In this document: piece by piece, positions 35,620-43,949 of the stretch
How positions within the stretch are numbered: position 1 is the stretch's first letter
Layout: each line of letters begins with the position of its first letter
From: Hydrogenophaga sp. NFH-34
GTDB taxonomy: Bacteria > Pseudomonadota > Gammaproteobacteria > Burkholderiales > Burkholderiaceae_C
NCBI RefSeq assembly: GCF_021401345.1
Contig: NZ_JACBGE010000006.1
Span: 158,680-222,679 of the forward strand
DNA: 64,000 nucleotides
Direction: 5' to 3'
Notes under the pieces: model-generated
What the model was told of the DNA's origin: nothing
The model's database searches: none
Seen by the model: the letters and a program-made list of their open reading frames with translations, nothing else
Program-made: the position numbers and the translations under genes

Positions 35620-36479
35620 AGCGACCTCCGGAAGAAGCGTCCGGTGATGCCCGAGGGCATGAGCCGCAGCAGCACGATGGCCGCAGCCAGCAACGCCACG
35701 TGCCCGGCCACCGGGGTGGCCCAGCGCGTCACGGCCTCGCTGAGCGTGCCGAACAGGGTGCTGGCCACCACCGTGCCGGTGATGGCGTTGGCCCCGCCGG
35801 TGATCACGGTGATGAAGGCGCGCGTGACGTAGGCGGTACCGATGGTGGGCACGGCGCCGGTGAGCGGCGCCATCACCGCACCCGCCAGGCCGCTGACGGC
35901 GGCGCCAGCGGCGAAGGTCCAGGCGTACACGCGCGAGGTGTTCATGCCCAGCGCCTCGGCCATGGCGGCGCTTTGCATCGTGCCGCGCGCCAGCAGGCCG
36001 ATGCGCGTGTGCCGCAGCACCCACCAAGTGGCCGCGACCAGCACGAACGCCACCGCGATGATGAGCACGCTGTACCAGGAATCCTGGTGTCCGCCGATCT
36101 GAAAGCTGCCCAGCGGCGAGACCACGCCGCGCTGCTGAAAGCCAAAGGCCCAGGTCGCCAGGCCAATCAGCGCCAGGCTCACGCCCCAGGTAGCCAGGAT
36201 GGTGTCGAGCATCCGGCCGTAGAGATGGCGGATGATGAGCCGCTCCAGCGCGTAGCCCACCAGCCCCACCACCAGCGGTGCGATGACGAACATCGCGAGC
36301 CAGACGTTGATGCCGGCCTGGACGCAGAGCACCAGGGTGTAGCCGCCGATCATGAGGAACTCGCCGTGCGCGAAGTTCACCACACGCATCATCCCGAAGA
36401 CGATGGCCAGGCCCAGGCTGGTGAGCACCAGCAGGGCGATGGCATACAGCAAGTGGAAAGACAGTACGAGGTGTTCCAT
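35616..36479 (-). CDS. ABC transporter permease (LivH/UrtB type)
   Basis: 287 residues with about eight helices. ALLVLTSLGLAIVFGMMRVVNFAHGEFLMIGGY is the diagnostic N-terminal stretch of LivH/UrtB proteins, and GLLARGTMQSAAMAEALGMNTSRVYAWTFAAGAAVSGLAGAVM is the coupling region. It forms the membrane channel with the LivM/UrtC-type permease. It begins 8 bases after the binding protein gene. Confidence 0.93.
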   Translation of the reverse strand: MEHLVLSFHLLYAIALLVLTSLGLAIVFGMMRVVNFAHGEFLMIGGYTLVLCVQAGINVWLAMFVIAPLVVGLVGYALERLIIRHLYGRMLDTILATWGVSLALIGLATWAFGFQQRGVVSPLGSFQIGGHQDSWYSVLIIAVAFVLVAATWWVLRHTRIGLLARGTMQSAAMAEALGMNTSRVYAWTFAAGAAVSGLAGAVMAPLTGAVPTIGTAYVTRAFITVITGGANAITGTVVASTLFGTLSEAVTRWATPVAGHVALLAAAIVLLRLMPSGITGRFFRRSL

Positions 36480-36487
36480 ACGCAGCG

Positions 36488-37717
36488 TCAGATCTTGGGA
36501 TCGAACTGCTGGTTGGTGGCTGGGTTTTTCACCAGGTCACACTGCCCGACCATGTCGATCGCGTTCACGGCGCTGGCCTTGTCCAGCACGCGATAGCTGC
36601 CGCCGCGCACTTCGGCCAGGTACATGTCGAAGGTGCAGTGGTGGGTGGCCGCGTCCAGCGAGACCTTGCCGTGCGGCGCGTCGATCGACAGGCCCGACTC
36701 CAGCGCCTTCAGCACCGCGTTTCGATCGAGGCTGCCGGCTTTGGCCACCGCAGCGGCCCACAGGCGCAATGCCACGTACTCGTTCATCGTGGTGTTGCTC
36801 ACGTAGTCCTTGTTGCCCGCGTCGCGGTAGGCCTTGATGAAGGCCTTGTTAGACGGGATGTCCAATTCCTCGAAGTAGTTGGTGCAGACGATCACGCCGT
36901 CGGTGATTTCCTTGGGCATGAGCAGGTGCTCGCCCACGTCACCGAACGTCTGCGAAGCCAGGGCCACCTTGCCCTTCATGCCCGAGGCGGCCCACTGGCC
37001 GTAGAAGCTGCCGTGTGCCGGGCCGACGAAGCTGTTGATGATCGCGTTGGGCGCGGCGGCCTGGATTTTGGCGATGGTGGTGTTGAAGTTGGCCGCGTCC
37101 ATCGGAAACAGCTCCACCCCCACCACTTCGCCACCGTGTTCGGCCGCGAGGCGGCGGATCCACTTGGCCGAGAGCTGGCCGAAGTTGTAGTCGGCACCCA
37201 GCACGTAGAGCTTCTTGCCGTGGTGCTTGATCAGGTGCGGCACGATGGTGCGCAACGCGTGGCTGGGCGTGACCCCGGTGAGTACCGTGTTGCGGTCGCA
37301 CACGCCGCCTTCATAGGGCATGTTGTAGAAGTACGGCACGTTGGCGCGGCGCAGCACCGGGCGCACCACCTCGCGCGCTGCGCTGGTCACGCCGCCGAAG
37401 GCGACGATGGCCTTGTCGCGCAAGGCCAGCTGCTGGCCGAACTGGGCGTAGAGCTGGTTGTTGGACTGGGTGTCGTACTCGACAATGCGCAGCTTGCGCC
37501 CGAGCAGTCCGCCGGCGGCGTTGATCTCGGCCACACCGAACTTGAGCACATTGCTCTTGCCGCGGCCGAACGGCTGCAGCGGACCCGACATGTCCTGAAT
37601 GCTGCCGATGACGATGTCGTTGCCCTGGGCACGCGCCAGGGACGTCAGGCTGGCCAGGGGTGCAGCCAGCAGGCCAGTGGCCAGTGCACCCGTGAAAGAA
37701 CGGCGATTTGTCTTCAA
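36488..37717 (-). CDS. ABC transporter periplasmic binding protein (urea/amide, type 1 fold)
   Basis: 409 residues with a twin-arginine-like leader (TNRRSFTGALATGLLAAPLASL). The mature part opens with IVIGSIQDMSGPLQPFGRG and has AINAAGG-like spacing (EINAAGGLLGRKLRIVEYDTQSN), as in UrtA/AmiC-type solute receptors. It heads the transporter operon, and a short nonconserved 145-base stretch precedes it. Ligand specificity (urea, amide, nitrile or amino acid) is inferred from the neighbouring nitrilase and amidase genes. Confidence 0.88.
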   Translation of the reverse strand: MKTNRRSFTGALATGLLAAPLASLTSLARAQGNDIVIGSIQDMSGPLQPFGRGKSNVLKFGVAEINAAGGLLGRKLRIVEYDTQSNNQLYAQFGQQLALRDKAIVAFGGVTSAAREVVRPVLRRANVPYFYNMPYEGGVCDRNTVLTGVTPSHALRTIVPHLIKHHGKKLYVLGADYNFGQLSAKWIRRLAAEHGGEVVGVELFPMDAANFNTTIAKIQAAAPNAIINSFVGPAHGSFYGQWAASGMKGKVALASQTFGDVGEHLLMPKEITDGVIVCTNYFEELDIPSNKAFIKAYRDAGNKDYVSNTTMNEYVALRLWAAAVAKAGSLDRNAVLKALESGLSIDAPHGKVSLDAATHHCTFDMYLAEVRGGSYRVLDKASAVNAIDMVGQCDLVKNPATNQQFDPKI

Positions 37718-37862
37718 AGCGTTGCTCCTCGTATCAGCCCGTCGGGCCCATGTGGGAGCAACGATATTTCAGCCATGTCATGCCGCCAATGCCCCTGGAG
37801 CGAGGCGGCCCAACTTCCGCGCAACTTCCGCAGGGTGAGCGCAACCCCTGCAGGGTTCGACG

Positions 37863-38288
37863 CTATCCGGCGTTCTCGCTGGCGTTGCCGGCGTAGCGCT
37901 CGCAGGCCAGGCCCGTGCGGCTGCACTGGCCTTCGGCCTGCAGCCAGGGATGGGCATGCCCCACGCAACCGGTCTGGCAGATGACGGCCTGGGCTTCGCG
38001 CATCGCCTCGGCCGGATGCGCCGGCAGCCGGTGGCGCACGGGAGGGCGCCGCATCACGGCGCCGGCACCGAGCCCCCAGAAGATCGCCGTGCGCAGCAGC
38101 ACCAGTTCCGCCTGCAGGCGCAGGTTCAGGCTTTCCAGCGCCGCCACCCGCACCGCCTGTGCCTGGCAGTGCGCGCTCACGCGCTGTTGCAGACCGGCCA
38201 TCTGCCGCAGCATCACGCCGTGTTCGTGCACCAGATCGCGCACCGGCGGCGCATCGCGCCACCGCGTCAGGGGTTGGGACATCGGCAT
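37863..38288 (-). CDS. Cysteine-rich protein of unknown function at the end of the heme operon
   Basis: 141 residues, not recognised. Residues 15-65 look like a coiled coil (VHEHGVMLRQMAGLQQRV, then LNLRLQAELVLL). A hydrophobic stretch (LVLLRTAIFWGLGAGAVM) follows, then a tail with four cysteines and two histidines: Cys104, Cys108, His111, His113, Cys122, Cys129. The tail looks suited to metal or heme binding, as a guess. ATG 38288 has a perfect AGGAGG seven bases upstream, so it is expressed. It is the last gene after hmuV (47-base gap), consistent with heme handling. Confidence 0.65.
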   Translation of the reverse strand: MPMSQPLTRWRDAPPVRDLVHEHGVMLRQMAGLQQRVSAHCQAQAVRVAALESLNLRLQAELVLLRTAIFWGLGAGAVMRRPPVRHRLPAHPAEAMREAQAVICQTGCVGHAHPWLQAEGQCSRTGLACERYAGNASENAG

Positions 38289-38335
38289 CGGCAAACCTCC
38301 TTGTCGGGAACAGCCTCGAGGGCAGGTGGACCGCC

Positions 38336-39208
38336 CTAACAGGCGGACCGCTTCGTGGGCGCGATGAGCAGTTGCGGGCAGCCGTCGGCGTCGTGCACCG
38401 GCTGCGCCCGCACGCCCCACACCGCGTGCAGCAGTTCGGGCGAGAGCACGGCCTGCGGCAGTCCGCTGGCGCGCAGGCGGCCGCGCTCCAGCACCCACAC
38501 GCGGTCGGCATAACGCAGCGCCAGATTGGGGTCGTGCAGCACCGTCAGCACGCCCACGCCCTGCAGCCGGGCCCATTCGCGCACGACGGACAGCGTTTCG
38601 TGCTGGTGGCGCAGGTCCAGCGCAGCGGTGGGCTCGTCCAGCAGCACCCAGCGGGCCGGCTCGCCGGGCAGCCATTCCCAGATCTGCGCGAGCACGCGCG
38701 CCAGTTGCACCCGCGCCCGCTCACCGCCGCTGAGGCCGGCCACCGGCCGCTCGGCCAGGTGCTGCACGTCGGTCAGCGCCAGCGCGGCCGAGACGATGCC
38801 CGCTTCGTGGCGGGAGGGCCGGAGCCGGTGCGGATAGCGGCCGAGTTCCACCACCTCGCGGGCGGTGAAATCGAAGGCGACGGCCGTGTCCTGCGACATC
38901 ACGGCGCGGTAGCGCGCCAGGGTCGACAGGTCCTGCCCGGCCAGCGGCGCCCCGCCCAGCCAGACCTGGCCGGTGCTCGGTGTGCGCAGACCGGCCAGCA
39001 CCGACAGCAGGGTGGACTTGCCGGCCCCGTTGGGGCCGAGCACCGCCCCCACTTCACCGGGCGCCAGCGCCAGATCCACATCCTGCAGCAGCAGGCTGGC
39101 GCCCACACGCACACCCACGCCCTGTGCCACCAGGCCAGGGGCCGCCCCGGTCGGCCAGGGTGGGCCGGCGGGGCGCGCCAGAGAGGTCAGGGGCACACGG
39201 GCATTCAT
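38336..39208 (-). CDS. hmuV: Heme ABC transporter ATP-binding protein HmuV
   Basis: 290 residues: Walker A GPNGAGKST, signature LSGGERARVQLARVLAQ, Walker B WVLLDEPTAALDLRHQH and VLHDPNLALRYAD, all characteristic of HmuV. It powers heme passage through HmuU. Start ATG 39208 has AAAGGA 9 bases before it; ATG 39217 lies directly on the Shine-Dalgarno and is less likely. It follows hmuU after 27 bases. Confidence 0.94.
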   Translation of the reverse strand: MNARVPLTSLARPAGPPWPTGAAPGLVAQGVGVRVGASLLLQDVDLALAPGEVGAVLGPNGAGKSTLLSVLAGLRTPSTGQVWLGGAPLAGQDLSTLARYRAVMSQDTAVAFDFTAREVVELGRYPHRLRPSRHEAGIVSAALALTDVQHLAERPVAGLSGGERARVQLARVLAQIWEWLPGEPARWVLLDEPTAALDLRHQHETLSVVREWARLQGVGVLTVLHDPNLALRYADRVWVLERGRLRASGLPQAVLSPELLHAVWGVRAQPVHDADGCPQLLIAPTKRSAC

Positions 39209-39235
39209 CGGCGGCATCCTTTCAGGTCCGGGCGT

Positions 39236-40345
39236 TCACAGCCCGCGCGCATGGCCACCCCGGAGCAGCAGCAGAAAAAACGGCACCCCCACCAGCGCGG
39301 TCAGCACGCCCAGGGGCAATTCGGCCGGCTGCAGGGCCGTGCGCGCCACGGCGTCGGCCAGCAGCACCAGACTGGCGCCCAGCAAGGCCGAGCCGGGCAC
39401 GACCCAGCGGTGGTCCGGCCCGGCCAGCAAGCGCACCATGTGCGGCGCCACCAGGCCGATGAAACCGATGATCCCGGTGGTGGCGGTGACCGCCCCCACG
39501 GCCAGCGCGGTGACGACGATCACCACACGCTTGATGCGCTCGACCGGCACGCCCAGCAGCACCGCCTGCGCCTCACCCAGGGCCAGGGCGTTGAGCGCCC
39601 CGACCAGCCGCCAGCCGATCGCCAGGGCCACGCCGGTCAGTACCGCCACCAGCCCCACGGCGCTCCAGCGTGCACCGCCCAGGCTGCCGAGCAGCCAGAA
39701 CTGCAGGTTGCGCAACTGTTCGTCGGTGGCCAGAAAGTTCAGCAGCCCCAGGCCCGCGCCGGCCAGGGCGTTGACCGCGATACCGGCCAGCAGCATCAGC
39801 CCGACACGCGTGCCGCCGTCGCTGCGCGAGAGCGCGTAGATGAGCGCGGTGACGGTCAGCCCGCCGCCAAAGGCCATGAGCACCAGCGTCCAGCTGCCCA
39901 GCGCGCGCGGCAGGTCGGGAAACCAGGCTGCCCCGAGCACGATGGTGATACCGGCCGCGAGCGCCGCGCCACTGCTCACGCCAATCAGGCCCGGGTCGGC
40001 CAGCGGGTTGCGGAACAGGCCCTGCATCAGCGCCCCGGCCATGCCCAGCCCGGCGCCGGCCACCAGCCCCAGCAGCAGACGCGGCAGCCGGATGTTGAAG
40101 AACACCAGCTCGGCCGCGCTGCGCTCGGCCCCGGCCGGCGCCGCGAGCCCCGCCAGCACGCCCGGCAGTTCGGCCAGCGGCAGGCCGTAAGCACCACGCC
40201 CGGCGGCGTAGACGAACACCCCGACCAGCAGCGCGGCCAGCAGACCCAGCAGCCAGGGGCCGGGCACACGCCCCAGGCCCGGCACCCCCGCCGGCTGCAG
40301 GCGCCGCCCGATGCGGGGCGCCACCGTCGTCGCGCCGCCGCTCAT
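39236..40345 (-). CDS. hmuU: Heme ABC transporter permease HmuU
   Basis: FecCD-type permease of 369 residues with about ten helices. VRL-type segment IRLPRLLLGLVAGAGLGMAGALMQGLFRNPLADPGLIGVSSGAALAAG and GFIGLVAPHMVRLLAGPDHRWVVPGSALLGA are diagnostic of iron and heme permeases. ATG 40345 overlaps the VOC gene stop (ATGA). With HmuV and HmuT it forms the complete heme importer. Confidence 0.94.
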   Translation of the reverse strand: MSGGATTVAPRIGRRLQPAGVPGLGRVPGPWLLGLLAALLVGVFVYAAGRGAYGLPLAELPGVLAGLAAPAGAERSAAELVFFNIRLPRLLLGLVAGAGLGMAGALMQGLFRNPLADPGLIGVSSGAALAAGITIVLGAAWFPDLPRALGSWTLVLMAFGGGLTVTALIYALSRSDGGTRVGLMLLAGIAVNALAGAGLGLLNFLATDEQLRNLQFWLLGSLGGARWSAVGLVAVLTGVALAIGWRLVGALNALALGEAQAVLLGVPVERIKRVVIVVTALAVGAVTATTGIIGFIGLVAPHMVRLLAGPDHRWVVPGSALLGASLVLLADAVARTALQPAELPLGVLTALVGVPFFLLLLRGGHARGL

Positions 40346-40788
40346 GCGCACCCCGCCGACGGCCCGGCTGCGCGCCCGGTGCGCGCCGACACGGAAGCCG
40401 GCACCAGCCCCCAGTCGACGCAATGGATGACATGGCCATCGCCGTCCCGGAACGCAAACTCCCAGGCGCCCCAGGGCATGAGCTGCAGGCCTTCGCCGTC
40501 GAGCCGGTCGCTCCGCCCGCTGGCACGCAAGGCGCGCGACACGCTGGCGTGCAAGGCGTGGATGCGCATCACGGCCACGCTGTGGTGCTCGGCCTGGAAG
40601 CACCCGACCTCGGGATCGGCACGCTCCCAGCGCCCCGGCGTGGCACCGAACGCCCAGAGCTGCAGGCGCAGCGAGCCCTGCGTGAGCCACGCCCAGACCC
40701 CGGGCACCTGCTGCAGGCAGCGAAAGCCCAGCGTGCCGGTGTAGTCGGCCAGCGCGCGCTGCAGATCGGGCGTGCGGATCGCGGTCAT
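40342..40788 (-). CDS. VOC-fold (glyoxalase/bleomycin-resistance) protein inside the heme operon
   Basis: 148 residues. DLQRALADYTGTLGFRCL opening, then WAWLTQGSLRLQLWAF, and a C-terminal MPWGAWEFAFRDGDGHVIHCVDWG, the usual metal-strand pattern of vicinal-oxygen-chelate domains. The ATG overlaps the hmuT stop by 4 bases and its stop overlaps the hmuU start by 4, so it is coupled to heme transport genes. Enzyme activity cannot be inferred; see the second copy at 41784. Confidence 0.8.
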   Translation of the reverse strand: MTAIRTPDLQRALADYTGTLGFRCLQQVPGVWAWLTQGSLRLQLWAFGATPGRWERADPEVGCFQAEHHSVAVMRIHALHASVSRALRASGRSDRLDGEGLQLMPWGAWEFAFRDGDGHVIHCVDWGLVPASVSARTGRAAGPSAGCA

Positions 40789-41759
40789 GCCCGCACCACC
40801 TGGCGGTGCAGGCGCTCCACCACGTCGGGCAGGCGCGGACCGAAGCCCAGCAGTTCCAGCGCGTCCAGGTGCACCAGCGCGCGCGGCGTGTGGCGTTGGC
40901 GAAACGCCGGCGTCAGCGCCACCTCCGGGCGTTGCCAGAAGGCGTCGGCGCCGCCCACGGCCTCCAGGCCTTGCGTGGTGGTCAGGATCACGTCGGGCGC
41001 TGCCGCGGCCATGGCTTCGGCGGTCATGGGCCGGTAGCCCTGGAAGCCGCCCAGCGCGTTGCGCGCGCCCATGAAACGGATCATGGCGTCGGCCGCGGTC
41101 TGTTCGCCCGCCACCTGCGGGCTGCCGCTGTGCGAAAGCACAAACAGCACGCGCGGCGGCCGGGCAGGCGGTTGCGCGCGCACACGCTCCTGCACCGCCT
41201 GCCAGCGGGCGTCGAGCTGCTGCTGCAACGCCTGGGCCGCGGCCTCGCGCCCGGCTGCGCGGCCCACGGCGGCCACCTTGCGTCGCACTTCTTCCCAGCT
41301 GTGGTCGGCCGCGACCAGTTCCACCTTCACGCCCGCGCTGCGAATCTGGTCCAGCACCACCGGCGGGCCGGCATCGGCACCGGCCACGACGGCGGTCGGC
41401 CGCAAAGCCAGCAGCCTTTCGGCCGAAAGCTGGCGCAGGTAGCCCACCTTGGGCGTGGCCTGGGCCGCCGCCGGGTACAGGCTGGTGGTGTCGGTGCCCA
41501 CCAGCAGCGCCTGCGCGCCCAGCGCGTACACCACCTCGGTGATGCCGCCGCCCAAGGTGATCAGGCGCGCGCCGTCAGCGGCGCTGCCCGGCGGGGCGCC
41601 GGGGTTCGGCGACTTCGCATCCGCAGGCGCAGCCATCGCCCGCAAAGGCCAGCCAGCGACGCCCACCGCCGAGCCAGCCAGGCCGGCGAGCGAGAGCTTT
41701 CTGAGCACGCTTCTGCGCGAGGTGTTGGCGGAGGGTGGGCAGGGCAGAAAGGGTTTCAT
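40785..41759 (-). CDS. hmuT: Heme ABC transporter periplasmic binding protein HmuT
   Basis: 324 residues from ATG 41759; an in-frame GTG at 41783, just after the VOC stop, is possible and would add 8 residues. A twin-arginine leader (TSRRSVLRKLSLAGLAGSAVG) is followed by LITLGGGITEVVYALGAQALLVGTDTTSLYPAAAQ and VGYLRQLSAERLLALRPTAVV, typical of HmuT. It delivers heme to HmuU. The Tat-type signal suggests folded export. Confidence 0.92.
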   Translation of the reverse strand: MKPFLPCPPSANTSRRSVLRKLSLAGLAGSAVGVAGWPLRAMAAPADAKSPNPGAPPGSAADGARLITLGGGITEVVYALGAQALLVGTDTTSLYPAAAQATPKVGYLRQLSAERLLALRPTAVVAGADAGPPVVLDQIRSAGVKVELVAADHSWEEVRRKVAAVGRAAGREAAAQALQQQLDARWQAVQERVRAQPPARPPRVLFVLSHSGSPQVAGEQTAADAMIRFMGARNALGGFQGYRPMTAEAMAAAAPDVILTTTQGLEAVGGADAFWQRPEVALTPAFRQRHTPRALVHLDALELLGFGPRLPDVVERLHRQVVRA

Positions 41760-41783
41760 GATCGTTGGACGGAACAAAGGCAC

Positions 41784-42218
41784 TCATGGCAGGTCGGCCT
41801 CCTCGGCGGCGCCCGGCAGGCGGCCCTGAGGCACAAAGCCCGGGGTGTTCTGGCCGATGTGCCAGCACACCCCGGCAGGGTCGATGACGACGAATTCGGT
41901 GATGCCCCAGGGCTGGACCACCAGCGGCGTGACGCGCACCCCGTAGCGACCTGCCAGGTCCTGCGTCTGCACGTGGGCGTACCAGGCGTCCACCGACGGC
42001 ACCAGCAGGTGCATCACCAGGTTGTCGGCCAGCGCCGGAACGTGAAAGTCCTGCAGCAGGAAGGCGCAGCCATCGACCTGGAAGTACGCCACGCCGCCGC
42101 CTTCGGAGCGCTTCTCGAAGCCCAGGTCGGCGTAGAAGCGTTGGGACAGCGCGAAGTCGCGTGCCGGCACGAAGGCCTTGATTTCGGTCGCGCGCAGGGT
42201 GGTACCGAGTGAGGTCAT
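41784..42218 (-). CDS. VOC-fold protein, second copy in the heme operon
   Basis: 144 residues with an N-terminal IKAFVPARDFALSQRFYADLGFEKRSEGGGVAYFQ strand-helix unit and a C-terminal PWGITEFVVIDPAGVCWHIGQN. This is the same PWG-x-x-EF-x-x-x-D-x-x-G-x-x-x-H arrangement as in the copy at 40342. ATG 42218 is chosen over an upstream start. It sits between hmuS (13-base gap) and hmuT. Function unknown; a heme- or heme-product-related role is inferred only from position. Confidence 0.8.
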   Translation of the reverse strand: MTSLGTTLRATEIKAFVPARDFALSQRFYADLGFEKRSEGGGVAYFQVDGCAFLLQDFHVPALADNLVMHLLVPSVDAWYAHVQTQDLAGRYGVRVTPLVVQPWGITEFVVIDPAGVCWHIGQNTPGFVPQGRLPGAAEEADLP

Positions 42219-42231
42219 GGTGAATTGGGCG

Positions 42232-43314
42232 TCAGGCGGGCACGGCACCCGCCGGTTGGGGAGACAGCGGCGCCAGCAGTTCGCGCCAGCCCGCCAGTTC
42301 GGGCTGGCCGGGCTTGCGCGCACCAAAGAACATGGCCATGAGCGCGCCTTCGGTGTCGAACACCTCCAGCGAGCTCACGGTGCCGCAGTCCCCGGGTTTT
42401 TCGACCACCCAGGCGCTGGCGATCCGGTCTTCGCGCAGGTGCAGGTTGAACCCCGGATCGAGCACGTTGAGCCAGGTCTGGCCACGCATGGCCAGCGGCT
42501 CCACGCGCTGCACCGGCCCGGAGTGGATCTGGATGCACCCGGGGCTGCTGACGAACACCATGATGGGCGTGCCGTCCAGTGCCGCCGCCAGCAACAGCTG
42601 ACGCACGGCGTCGGTCGCCACGCGCCGGGTGAAACGGCCTTCCACCAGGCTCAGGGCCTGTTGCCGCTCCAGGCCGAAGCGTCGCAGCAGGCCGAAGAAC
42701 TGGTGGGTGTCGCTCATGCCGGCCCAGGCCTGGGCGAATTCGGTCGCGCAGCGGGCCGCGGTATCGGCCGGGGCGGGCAGGGTGCGCGGGGCGGCACCGG
42801 CCTCGAACACCACGGCCTGCCCGGGATCGGCCCAGCGCTGGAGCACCTGTTCCCAGGCTGTGCGCTCGGTCTGCGCCCGCGGGTAGATCTTGTGCACGGC
42901 CTGACCGTGCGGATCGTAGAACTGCAGGCTGGCCTGCGCCTCGCCCTGGGCCGGCACCTCGGTCACCACGAAGCCGGCGTGCCAGCGGTCGAAGAACAGC
43001 CGCAGATCGATGTCCTCGCCCAGCGCCAGACCCACAGGGCCGTTGGCCGACAGCTGCTGGTAGACCCCGGTCTTTTCGTGCACCGTGCTCTCGTTGCGCG
43101 TCAGCGCCATGAGCGGGCCGCAGGCCTGCAGCGACTGCAGGATCTCCAGCCAGCGGGGCAGCAAGGGCAGGGCGCGCAGCGGGCCTTCCTGCATGCCGGC
43201 ATGGGCCGCCACCACGGCCCCTTCGCTCTGGCCGATGGCCTGGGCAGCGTCGCGGGCACGCAGACCACGCTGGCGCGCCTGGGCAAACTGTTCGCGGATG
43301 AGGACCGCTGTCAT
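42232..43314 (-). CDS. hmuS: Hemin-degrading factor HmuS
   Basis: 360 residues built of two similar HemS/ChuS halves. The N-terminal half includes MALTRNESTVHEKTGVYQQLSANGPVGLALGEDIDLRLFFDRW; the C-terminal half includes MVFVSSPGCIQIHSGPVQ and LNVLDPGFNLHLREDRIASAWVVEKP. HmuS proteins accept cytoplasmic heme and open the ring or pass it on. It lies in the centre of the heme operon. Confidence 0.94.
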   Translation of the reverse strand: MTAVLIREQFAQARQRGLRARDAAQAIGQSEGAVVAAHAGMQEGPLRALPLLPRWLEILQSLQACGPLMALTRNESTVHEKTGVYQQLSANGPVGLALGEDIDLRLFFDRWHAGFVVTEVPAQGEAQASLQFYDPHGQAVHKIYPRAQTERTAWEQVLQRWADPGQAVVFEAGAAPRTLPAPADTAARCATEFAQAWAGMSDTHQFFGLLRRFGLERQQALSLVEGRFTRRVATDAVRQLLLAAALDGTPIMVFVSSPGCIQIHSGPVQRVEPLAMRGQTWLNVLDPGFNLHLREDRIASAWVVEKPGDCGTVSSLEVFDTEGALMAMFFGARKPGQPELAGWRELLAPLSPQPAGAVPA

Positions 43315-43360
43315 GGGGAACTCCTGGAAGGGGTGGGGCTGGAAACGCCGGCGGCGGCCG

Positions 43361-43915
43361 TCACGACGGCAGGCTTTCGCTCAGGCGGCGCTCGGCCGCG
43401 GCATCGGGCGCCTGGTGGCCTTGTTCGTTGCGGTGGCGCACGGCCCCCAGGTCCGCGCCGTCGAGCGCATACGCCCTGGCAAAACCCGCCACGTACGACC
43501 CCGACTGCGGGCGCAGTTCGAACAGGCGAAAGTCCTGCAGCGGGCGGATCACCTGCATGAATTTGCCGAACCGCCGATCGAACAGGTCCATCACCACCTC
43601 GAAGCGGTCCGCGCCCCGCGCGCACTCTGCGGCCACGCAGGCCAGCGTGAGCCGCTCGCGCGCAAACAGGTGCTTGGCCGAAGCCTCCGGCTCGATGAAG
43701 AGCACCGAGGCCCGGCCGTTGGCGCGCAGGTTGGCGCTGTGGCGGGCCAGATCGCTCAGATAGACCCAGTAGCTGCCCCCGTCGGCGACGTACGGGGCGT
43801 AACTGGCTTCCGGCTGACCGTCGGCCGCGGCCGTGCCGAGGTACAGGGTCTGGAAGCGCGCAGGAAAGGCTCGGCAGGCTTCGCGAACGGCGCTCAGGTC
43901 GGGGGTGTCGGCCAT
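43361..43915 (-). CDS. hugZ: HugZ/HutZ-type heme oxygenase-like protein
   Basis: 184 residues of the split-barrel (pyridoxamine-phosphate-oxidase-like) fold: FQTLYLGTAAADGQPEASYAPYV and FMQVIRPLQDFRLFELRPQSGSYVAGFARAYAL, ending GADLGAVRHRNEQGHQ. The length is nearer HutZ (about 176) than the 250-residue HugZ. Histidines near the C-terminus could ligate heme. ATG 43915 with an upstream AGGAG is used; the longer frame to 44041 overlaps the receptor gene. Together with HmuS the operon carries two heme-breakdown proteins. Confidence 0.88.
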   Translation of the reverse strand: MADTPDLSAVREACRAFPARFQTLYLGTAAADGQPEASYAPYVADGGSYWVYLSDLARHSANLRANGRASVLFIEPEASAKHLFARERLTLACVAAECARGADRFEVVMDLFDRRFGKFMQVIRPLQDFRLFELRPQSGSYVAGFARAYALDGADLGAVRHRNEQGHQAPDAAAERRLSESLPS

Positions 43916-43949
43916 GAAAAGGGCTCCTGGAGGTCGATGGGGCAGGGGG

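Noticed and set aside
41575..41868. Alternative minus-strand ORF overlapping the hmuT start
   Set aside because: It is out of frame with a clear HmuT and encodes no recognisable domain.
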